DNA from: Verrucomicrobiota bacterium
Lineage (GTDB): Bacteria > Verrucomicrobiota > Verrucomicrobiia > Limisphaerales > UBA11358
Direction of reading: 5' to 3'
Length of the DNA: 6,103 nt
NCBI GenBank assembly: GCA_021323835.1
Contig: JAJPKI010000108.1
Coordinates: 1-6,103 of the forward strand
Numbering within the stretch: position 1 is the stretch's first letter; each line of letters starts with the position of its first letter. Under the pieces are notes generated by a model. That model saw only the letters and a list, made by a program, of their open reading frames with translations. It was not told the origin of the DNA and made no database searches. The position numbers were made by a program, and so were the translations under genes. Of the stretch, positions 1 to 5,140 are shown piece after piece.

Positions 1-1
1 G

Positions 2-433
2 AAAAATTATGTGCAGGAATACGGTCGGCGCGGTAATCCAAACGGCTGGCATTTTCTAACCGGCGATAAAACTTCGATTCAAACGCTCGCGGACGAAGTC
101 GGATTTCGTTTCGCCTGCGATTCTGCGCTCAAACAATTCGCGCATCCGAGCGGATTTGTCGTTTTGACGCCGGACGGAAAAGTGTCGCATTACTTTTTTG
201 GCGTCACATTTTCGCCGAAGGAATTGGATTTGGCATTGCGCGATGCGAATGCAAAAAAAATTGGTTCGCCGATTGAACAATTTGTTTTGCTTTGCTGCGA
301 ATATAGTCCGTTGCGCGGCAAATACGGAAATCTCGCAATGGGAATTGTTCGTGCCGGCGGAATTGGAACTGTCGTCGTGCTGGGAATTTTTTTTGTTCGA
401 GCAAATCGTCGCAAGCCGGAGGCGCGCAAATGA
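2..433 (+). CDS. SCO1/SenC-family copper chaperone, C-terminal part (5' end outside window)
   Basis: The reading frame is open from the left edge, so only the last 143 residues are seen. The thioredoxin-like fold is recognisable from the GWHFLTGD segment, the FAHPSG segment and the V-L-T-P-D-G-K strand that follows it. The histidine of FAHPSG (fragment residue 48) aligns with the copper-binding histidine of SCO proteins. The CxxxC copper motif must lie upstream of the window. After the fold come a GSPIEQ..LLCCEY stretch and a single hydrophobic helix (about fragment residues 113-131) followed by a basic tail. This C-terminal anchor is typical of SCO proteins encoded beside caa3 oxidases in Acidobacteriota and Verrucomicrobiota, and differs from the N-terminal anchor of classical Sco1. 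The expected role is delivery of copper to, or thiol reduction of, the CuA site of subunit II outside the cytoplasmic membrane. The stop codon overlaps the coxB start as ATGA. The GTG at position 11 is not the true start. Confidence 0.9.
   Translation, partial: KNYVQEYGRRGNPNGWHFLTGDKTSIQTLADEVGFRFACDSALKQFAHPSGFVVLTPDGKVSHYFFGVTFSPKELDLALRDANAKKIGSPIEQFVLLCCEYSPLRGKYGNLAMGIVRAGGIGTVVVLGIFFVRANRRKPEARK
418..422 (+). promoter_or_regulatory. Shine-Dalgarno site of coxB
   Basis: GGAGG lies seven bases before the ATG at 430, inside the last codons of the SCO gene. It supports this start and the ATGA overlap. It is the only clear Shine-Dalgarno site among the four starts of the oxidase operon: ctaD, ctaE and the subunit IV gene have none at the usual distance. 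Confidence 0.75.
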
Positions 434-1374
434 CGTTTCCCATTTTTCCAAAAGCCGCTTCAACGACTGCCGTGCAGACGGATTATTTGTATTTTATGCT
501 GCTCGGCTTCAGCGCGTTCATCCTCGCGCTCGTTTTTTTCCCGATGATTGTTTTCCTGTTCAAATATCGTCGCGGAAAAAAAGCCAATCGCGTTGACCCG
601 CATTTGCCGGAAATGAAAGTCGAGGTCACGTGGACGATCATTCCGATTTTTATTTCGCTCGGGTTTTTCGCGCTTGGCGCGCGGGCGTATTTCACCGAAG
701 AAGTGCCGCCCGACGGCACGCTGGAAATCAACGTCATCGGCAAACAATGGATGTGGAAAATCCAACATCAGGAAGGCAATCGCGAAATCAATGAATTGCA
801 TTTGCCCGTCGGTCGCGCAGTGAAACTTACGCTCGCGTCCGAAGACGTGATTCATAGTTTTTTTATTCCCGCGTTTCGCATCAAGCAGGATGTCGTGCCC
901 GGCCGCTTCACGACGGAATGGTTTCAGCCGACGCAAATCGGCGTGTATCATTTTTACTGCTCCGAGTATTGCGGCGCCGACCATTCAAAAATGCAAGGAA
1001 CAGTTTTTGTCCTGTCGCCGACCGAATATCAAAATTGGCTCACACGCGGCGAACCTAAAAATTCCCTTGCGCAATCCGGCGAAAATTTATTTCGTCAACT
1101 CGGTTGCAGCGGCTGCCATGTCAACAGCCAGGCTGTTCACGCGCCGCCGCTCGAAGGACTTTACGAGAAACTCGTGCCGTTGAACGACGGCACATTTGTT
1201 CGCGCAGACGACAAATACATTCGCGATTCGATTCTTTTGCCTAATTCACAAATCGCCGCCGGTTATCAGCCGGTAATGCCAACGTTTCAAGGACACATCA
1301 CCGAAGAACAATTACTGCAACTCATTGCCTACATCAAAAGCATCGGAAACGAAACGCCGCAAAAAAATCCATGA
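430..1374 (+). CDS. coxB: caa3-type cytochrome c oxidase subunit II with fused cytochrome c domain
   Basis: This 314-residue protein is the electron-entry subunit of a caa3 oxidase. Two N-terminal membrane helices (about residues 18-46 and 66-88) are followed by the periplasmic cupredoxin domain (about 95-200). The CuA ligands are all present: H142 in VIHSFF, then C177, E179, C181, H185 and M188 in CSEYCGADHSKM. The aromatic segment QWMW (106-109) is at the usual place for electron transfer to CuA. A C-terminal class I cytochrome c domain (about 212-308) has the heme-attachment motif CSGCH (226-230) and a likely axial methionine M283 in PVMPTF. The fused heme c means electrons can be taken from a cytochrome c or directly from a membrane complex. 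No lipoprotein cysteine or cleavable signal peptide is evident. The start overlaps the SCO gene and the end overlaps ctaD, both as ATGA, which suggests translational coupling. Confidence 0.97.
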   Translation: MTFPIFPKAASTTAVQTDYLYFMLLGFSAFILALVFFPMIVFLFKYRRGKKANRVDPHLPEMKVEVTWTIIPIFISLGFFALGARAYFTEEVPPDGTLEINVIGKQWMWKIQHQEGNREINELHLPVGRAVKLTLASEDVIHSFFIPAFRIKQDVVPGRFTTEWFQPTQIGVYHFYCSEYCGADHSKMQGTVFVLSPTEYQNWLTRGEPKNSLAQSGENLFRQLGCSGCHVNSQAVHAPPLEGLYEKLVPLNDGTFVRADDKYIRDSILLPNSQIAAGYQPVMPTFQGHITEEQLLQLIAYIKSIGNETPQKNP

Positions 1375-3002
1375 GTGAGGAAAATAAAAATTATTTGAGC
1401 ACGGGCGACACGGTGAAATCGTGGCTGTTAACGACTGACCATAAGCGCATCGGCATTTTGTTTCTATTTTCGATTTTGCTTTTCTTCACCATCGCCGCCG
1501 TCGCCGCGGCGCTCATGCGCATCGAATTGCTCACGCCGCAAGGCGATTTGGTCCACGCGGACACATACAACAAACTTTTTACGATTCACGGCGTCTTGAT
1601 GGTTTGGTTTTTTTTAATTCCGTCCATTCCCAGCGTGCTCGGCAATTTTGTGATTCCGCTGATGATCGGCGCGCGCGACATGGCGTTTCCGAAATTAAAT
1701 CTGTTGAGCTGGTATTTGTTTATCATCGGCGGATTTTTTGCGTTTCACGCCATCATTCTCGGTGGCGTAGACACCGGTTGGACATTTTACACGCCTTACA
1801 GCAGCGCGTATTCGAACTCGCACGTCGTCGAAATGGCGCTGGGAATTTTCATCGCCGGCTTCGGCTCGATTTTGACGGGCTTGAATTTCATCGTGACAAT
1901 TCAAACGATGCGCGCGCCGGGACTGACGTGGTTTCGTCTGCCGCTTTTTATTTGGTCGCTGTTTGCAACGAGCGTCATCCTCGTGCTCGCGACGCCGGTG
2001 CTGGCCATCACGCTCGCGCTGATGAGCGTCGAACGGATTTGGGGCATCGGCATTTTCAATCCCAAACTCGGCGGCGACCCTGTTTTGTTCCAGCATTTGT
2101 TTTGGTTTTATTCGCATCCGGCGGTTTACATCATGATTTTGCCGGGCATGGGCGTCGTCAGCGAAGTCATCACATGCTTCGCGCGAAAGAAAATTTTCGG
2201 CTACTACTTCGTCGCCTTTTCAAGCGTGGCGATTGCCGTCGTCGGATTTCTCGTTTGGGGACATCACATGTTCGTCAGCAGCCAATCCATTTACGCCGGC
2301 ATGGCGTTTTCCATCTTAAGTTTTCTCGTCGCGATTCCGTCGGCTATCAAAGTTTTCAATTGGACGATGACACTTTATCGCGGCTCGATTTCCTTTGAAG
2401 CGCCGATGATTTACGTTCTGTCGTTCATCGCGCTTTTTGTCATCGGCGGATTGACCGGCCTGATGCTGGCGACGCTGCCGGTGGACGTTCATGTTCACGG
2501 CACTTATTTTGTCGTCGCGCATTTTCATTACATCATGGTTGGCGGAATGGTCACGGCGTTCATGGGCGGGCTGCATTATTGGTGGCCGAAAATTTCCGGG
2601 CGCATGTATCCAGAAAAACTCGGGCAACTCGCCGCCATCATCATGTTCGTCGGCTTCAACCTCACTTTTTTTCCGCAATACATCCTCGGCTATCTTGGAA
2701 TGCCGCGACGCGTTCACGAATACGCGCCTGAATTTCAGATTTACAATGTGCTCTCGACTGCGGGCGCTTCAATTCTTGGTGTCGGCTATTTGTTGCCGTT
2801 GATTTATCTGCTATGGTCAATCTTCTATGGCAAGCGCGCAACGGCAAATCCGTGGAATGCCACCGGCCTCGAATGGCAAACATCATCGCCGCCACCGAAA
2901 AATAATTTTCACGAGACGCCGGTCGTAACTGAAGAGCCTTACAATTATCCGCCGTTGAATGAAATTGGAGAAATAACTTTGGCCTCAAATGAACATAAAT
3001 AA
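1371..3002 (+). CDS. ctaD: Cytochrome c oxidase subunit I, A2-type heme-copper oxygen reductase
   Basis: This is the 543-residue catalytic subunit, of normal family length, with the expected set of about twelve membrane helices. Ligands visible: H73 (TIHGVLM) and H386 for low-spin heme a, H384 for heme a3, H249, H298 and H299 for CuB, and Y253 for the His-Tyr crosslink. The K-channel lysine is K327 (SAIKVFNW). D103 and N110 (ARDMAFPKLN) match the entrance of the D-channel. Helix VI reads YSHPAVY (247-253): the glutamate of the common HPEVY motif is alanine and the preceding Tyr-Ser pair is present, the signature of subfamily A2. The motif HGTYF (376-380) has glycine where most A-type enzymes have the aspartate of the Mg/Mn site. 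The C-terminal tail after about residue 490 is hydrophilic and proline-rich. It starts in an ATGA overlap with coxB, with no clear ribosome binding site, and ends five bases before a palindromic repeat. Confidence 0.97.
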   Translation: MSEENKNYLSTGDTVKSWLLTTDHKRIGILFLFSILLFFTIAAVAAALMRIELLTPQGDLVHADTYNKLFTIHGVLMVWFFLIPSIPSVLGNFVIPLMIGARDMAFPKLNLLSWYLFIIGGFFAFHAIILGGVDTGWTFYTPYSSAYSNSHVVEMALGIFIAGFGSILTGLNFIVTIQTMRAPGLTWFRLPLFIWSLFATSVILVLATPVLAITLALMSVERIWGIGIFNPKLGGDPVLFQHLFWFYSHPAVYIMILPGMGVVSEVITCFARKKIFGYYFVAFSSVAIAVVGFLVWGHHMFVSSQSIYAGMAFSILSFLVAIPSAIKVFNWTMTLYRGSISFEAPMIYVLSFIALFVIGGLTGLMLATLPVDVHVHGTYFVVAHFHYIMVGGMVTAFMGGLHYWWPKISGRMYPEKLGQLAAIIMFVGFNLTFFPQYILGYLGMPRRVHEYAPEFQIYNVLSTAGASILGVGYLLPLIYLLWSIFYGKRATANPWNATGLEWQTSSPPPKNNFHETPVVTEEPYNYPPLNEIGEITLASNEHK

Positions 3003-3006
3003 AACA

Positions 3007-3080
3007 TCCGCAGATTTCGCAGATGTGCGCAGATTAAATTTTTTAAAAATGAATCCGCGAAAATCGGCGCAATCTGCGGG
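3007..3080 (+). repeat. Long imperfect palindrome built of CGCAGAT heptamers, between ctaD and ctaE
   Basis: Bases 3008-3035 pair with 3052-3079 at 23 of 28 positions; the outer nine pairs (CCGCAGATT with AATCTGCGG) are perfect. The left arm holds three exact CGCAGAT copies (3009-3015, 3018-3024, 3028-3034). The right arm holds three inverted copies (3053-3059, 3063-3069, 3072-3078), one exact and two with one mismatch. Copies recur every 9-10 bases. The 16-base centre is a run of T followed by a run of A, itself close to self-complementary. The element fills nearly the whole 87-base gap, so the transcript would carry a strong hairpin whose 3' foot ends nine bases before the ctaE ATG. It resembles dispersed CGCAGATT-type intergenic palindromes that I recall from Verrucomicrobiota genomes; this is memory, not a search. 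It may be a REP- or MITE-like element. It is unlikely to be a terminator, because no T-run follows and the operon continues. Confidence 0.8.
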
Positions 3081-3089
3081 TAAATCTAA

Positions 3090-3728
3090 ATGAAAGAAAA
3101 CTCCATCGTCGCCGACCAATTTGAAAATGCGCAGCAGCAATCCGAAGCCGCGCATCTTGGCATGTGGACGTTTATCGCCACGGAAATTTTGTTTTTCGGC
3201 GGATTGTTCCTCGCCTACATCGTCTATCGCCATTTTTATTTCACCGAATTCGTCGCCGCGAGCAAACATACCGAAGTCTTATTTGGCACCATCAATTCAA
3301 TCATTTTGCTGACGAGCAGTTTGACGATGGCGCTGGCCGTTCATGCGGCCAAAGAAAATTATCGCCTGCAAATTTCCCGCTGGCTCGCGTTGACAATTTT
3401 CCTCGGCCTCGCCTTTCTCGCGGTTAAAGGACTCGAATATCACGACGACATTGAGAACAAGCTCGTTCCCGGCGCGCATTTCGATCCATCGCTGCCGGCG
3501 CAATCGCAAATCTTTTTCTGGCTTTACTGGACGATGACCGGACTTCATGCGATTCATGTCACCGTCGGCCTCGGCGTTTTATCCACAATGTTGCTGCTTG
3601 CGCGAAAAGAAAAATTTTCTGCGAATTATAACACGCCGCTGACGCTCGCGGGACTTTACTGGCATTTCGTCGACATCGTGTGGCTATTTTTGTTCGCGTT
3701 GCTTTACGTCATCAGCCGTCACAAATGA
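3090..3728 (+). CDS. ctaE: Cytochrome c oxidase subunit III
   Basis: This 212-residue membrane protein is the short bacterial form of subunit III, with five predicted helices (about residues 24-46, 63-86, 95-114, 138-171 region and 183-208) instead of seven. Family motifs are clear: GMWTFIATEILFFGG (24-38) with the conserved glutamate E32, KGLEYHDDI (113-121), the helix FWLYWTMTGLHAIHVTVG (143-160), and YWHFVDIVWLFLF (190-202). Subunit III binds lipid and stabilises proton uptake and turnover of subunit I; it has no redox centre. The ATG at 3090 follows the palindrome directly. No good ribosome binding site is present; the nearest purine stretch is GGG at 3078-3080, within or beside the 3' foot of the hairpin. 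The end overlaps the next gene as ATGA. Confidence 0.95.
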   Translation: MKENSIVADQFENAQQQSEAAHLGMWTFIATEILFFGGLFLAYIVYRHFYFTEFVAASKHTEVLFGTINSIILLTSSLTMALAVHAAKENYRLQISRWLALTIFLGLAFLAVKGLEYHDDIENKLVPGAHFDPSLPAQSQIFFWLYWTMTGLHAIHVTVGLGVLSTMLLLARKEKFSANYNTPLTLAGLYWHFVDIVWLFLFALLYVISRHK

Positions 3729-4009
3729 AATCGCATCATCCAACCAAAAAACTATTCGTCTTCGTCTGGCTGGCGCTAGTCATGATGCACTTCATGATTC
3801 TCGGCAGCGCGTATTTGAACCTCGGCTTCGTCAACACGCCGCTCATCCTCGTTCTCGCCGTCGTGCAAATGCTGCTCATCCTCGCTTATTTCATGGAAGC
3901 GCGTTACAGCGCGAAATTGATTTGGATCGCCGCCGCGGCGGGTTTTTTCTGGCTGCTGATTCAGTGGATACTGACCTTGAGCGACTACTTGATGCGCCAG
4001 TGGCATTAA
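3725..4009 (+). CDS. ctaF: Small cytochrome c oxidase subunit IV
   Basis: This 94-residue protein has a short polar start (MKSHHPTKK) and three hydrophobic segments (about residues 10-30, 36-56 and 64-84), ending in LSDYLMRQWH. Size, three-helix layout, the F/YMEA-R turn between helices two and three and the last position in the operon match the prokaryotic cytochrome c oxidase subunit IV family, which aids assembly or stability of the complex and carries no cofactor. I chose the ATG at 3725 because it overlaps the ctaE stop as ATGA, like the other junctions here. The reading frame is open 15 codons further upstream, but starting there would add a polar stretch inside ctaE that the family lacks. 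The gene ends the oxidase operon; no hairpin with a T-run follows. Confidence 0.88.
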   Translation: MKSHHPTKKLFVFVWLALVMMHFMILGSAYLNLGFVNTPLILVLAVVQMLLILAYFMEARYSAKLIWIAAAAGFFWLLIQWILTLSDYLMRQWH

Positions 4010-4107
4010 GTCTTACGGTTATTTGCCATCGCTGAACATAATTAGAAATCACGCTTGCCCTTCTTCACCCCGTGGTTCAGTTTTGGAACTAAGACTGAAA
4101 AATCACA
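4010..4107 (+). other. Intergenic gap after the oxidase operon, with a weak inverted repeat
   Basis: These 98 bases separate the oxidase operon from the hypothetical gene and should hold its promoter or ribosome binding site. I see no convincing -35/-10 pair and no clear Shine-Dalgarno site before the ATG at 4108. A small inverted repeat, TTCAGT (4076-4081) and ACTGAA (4094-4099), has an inner AGTT/AACT pair (4079-4082 with 4087-4090) that would compete with it. It is followed by A rather than T, so it is not a rho-independent terminator for the operon. It could be a leader hairpin or an operator, or chance. Confidence 0.3.
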
Positions 4108-4725
4108 ATGAACCGGACGCAAACAATTTACGCAGCCGCATTCGTTGGAATGGCAATTTGGCTGGCCGTTGAACACCGGACTCTTCGCGAGCAAGGCCGG
4201 GAAATTGCCGCGCTGCAACAACAATTAAATCAAACGGCACAACTTGTCGCGAAGAAGGATGAAGAAATGTCGTCTCTGGCTGCCTCGTCACGTCGGCTGC
4301 AAGTTCAGGCGGAGAATCAAAACAAAGAGTTGGTTCAATTGCATGATGAGGTTCGTCGACAAACCAATGAACTTGAAACACTGCGCGGTGAAATAGACCA
4401 GAACCGCATGGTTAACGGCGGCGGCAACCGACAAAATTTCAACCAGACGACACCGGCGGAACGAGAAGCAGCTTCCAACGCTTCGCGCCTTAAAATTCTC
4501 GAAGCATATTATTGGACGCAAAACAGGGTCATAAATGTGACTCAACAAATCCGGGATAAAATTCTTGGCGACAAACTCGAAGTGATTGCAGGGAATGACT
4601 TGAGAGGTGACCCCGAATATGGCCAAACCAAAGCTCTCACGGTTGTTTACAGCTACGATGGCGTGACTATGACAAATGAAGTCAGGGAAGGCGAATTGCT
4701 GTTGATACCGGATGAACAGAACTAA
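4108..4725 (+). CDS. Hypothetical membrane-anchored coiled-coil protein with a conserved C-terminal domain
   Basis: I do not recognise a named family for this 205-residue protein. Residues 7-21 form one hydrophobic segment after a short MNRTQT start, consistent with a signal anchor that leaves the rest outside the membrane. Residues about 24-98 are rich in Q, E, R and L with heptad-like spacing and should form a coiled coil. Residues 100-122 are a polar linker rich in N, G and Q. The C-terminal part (about 127-201) is a compact domain with the landmarks NVTQQIRDKI, GNDLRGDPEYG, K-A-L-T-V-V-Y-S-Y-D-G and V-R-E-G-E-L-L-L-I-P. The pattern VT..I, GDP..G..K.L.V.Y..DG, EG..L.IP resembles small domains I recall at the ends of secreted Verrucomicrobiota and Planctomycetota proteins and in DnaJ C11-type (DUF3395-like) regions; this link is tentative. 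Codon choice looks less GCG/CGC-rich than in the neighbours, by eye. It stands alone on its strand after the oxidase operon, so its function cannot be read from context. Confidence 0.75.
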   Translation: MNRTQTIYAAAFVGMAIWLAVEHRTLREQGREIAALQQQLNQTAQLVAKKDEEMSSLAASSRRLQVQAENQNKELVQLHDEVRRQTNELETLRGEIDQNRMVNGGGNRQNFNQTTPAEREAASNASRLKILEAYYWTQNRVINVTQQIRDKILGDKLEVIAGNDLRGDPEYGQTKALTVVYSYDGVTMTNEVREGELLLIPDEQN

Positions 4726-4729
4726 CAAA

Positions 4730-5140
4730 TCACATCACCGATTCGGCATCCGCGAAGGCAATTGTGCTGATGAGCGCATTTTCCGATTGCCGTGAATCCA
4801 ACCGCGTGTGCTGCACGACAATCGGCACGTCCGATTCGATGATGCTTGCGAAATCTGTGCCGCGCGGAATCGGTTCCGGCTCTTTGAAATAATTGAAGCG
4901 AATGTGTTTTGTGCGGCGCGCGCCGACGGAAACTTTGTAAGGCCCGACCGGTTCGCGGTCGGAATAAAAAATCCAAATCTGCAAATGTGTTTCTTCGTCC
5001 GAGACGTTCAGCACGCAAATGCTTTCGTGGCTGGTCATTTCCGGCTCGGGCCCGTGGCTGGTTTTGGGAATGTAACCTTCAGCAATCGCCCAGCGTTTGT
5101 GGCCGACGGGCGCGAATTTTTTTTGTTCGAGCGGATTCAT
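4730..5140 (-). CDS. Sensory rhodopsin transducer-family protein (ASRT homologue)
   Basis: This 136-residue soluble protein matches the Anabaena sensory rhodopsin transducer family along most of its length: W17 and EGYIP (21-25), EPEMTSHESICVLN (32-45), the FYSDREPVGPY strand (58-68), ARRTKHIRFN (74-83), EPEPIPRGTDFASIIESDVP (87-106) and VVQHTRLDSRQSENALISTIAF (108-129). Family members are small beta-sandwich proteins that form tetramers. In Anabaena one binds the rhodopsin on the cytoplasmic side, but many homologues occur in genomes without rhodopsin and are proposed to bind small molecules, possibly sugars. No rhodopsin is visible here, so the ligand is unknown. I chose the ATG at 5140 because GGAGG lies eight bases before it and it overlaps the upstream dehydrogenase stop as ATGA. 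The frame is open 25 codons further upstream, but those residues overlap the dehydrogenase and do not match the family. It is probably coexpressed with that enzyme. Confidence 0.9.
   Translation of the reverse strand: MNPLEQKKFAPVGHKRWAIAEGYIPKTSHGPEPEMTSHESICVLNVSDEETHLQIWIFYSDREPVGPYKVSVGARRTKHIRFNYFKEPEPIPRGTDFASIIESDVPIVVQHTRLDSRQSENALISTIAFADAESVM

Noticed and set aside
384..402. A 19-base stretch at 384-402 (GAATTTTTTTTGTTCGAGC) recurs exactly at 5114-5132.
   Set aside because: One copy codes for a membrane helix in the SCO protein, the other is the complement of a Leu-Glu-Gln-Lys-Lys-Phe stretch in the transducer-family gene. Nearly half of it is a T-run, flanks differ at once, and the genes are unrelated, so chance under this base composition is the simplest explanation.
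56..463. Long open frames on the opposite strand or in other frames across the oxidase genes (for example 56-463 minus, 460-984 minus, 1604-2398 plus).
   Set aside because: They lie inside well-supported genes, are full of Arg, His and Cys without domains, and arise from the GC bias of the real frames.
3008..3079. CRISPR array or riboswitch reading of the CGCAGAT repeats.
   Set aside because: The units are seven bases with 2-3 base separators and inverted in the second arm, which does not fit repeat-spacer structure. No known riboswitch core was recognised.
4013..4042. Possible promoter, TTACGG and CATAAT with an 18-base spacer, before the hypothetical gene.
   Set aside because: The -35 half matches the consensus poorly and such pairs are common by chance. 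No supporting signal was seen.
4076..4099. TTCAGT/ACTGAA inverted repeat as a terminator for the oxidase operon.
   Set aside because: The stem is only six pairs, AT-rich, has a 12-base loop and is followed by A rather than T. It lies about 65 bases after the last stop codon. It is listed only as a weak feature of the gap.
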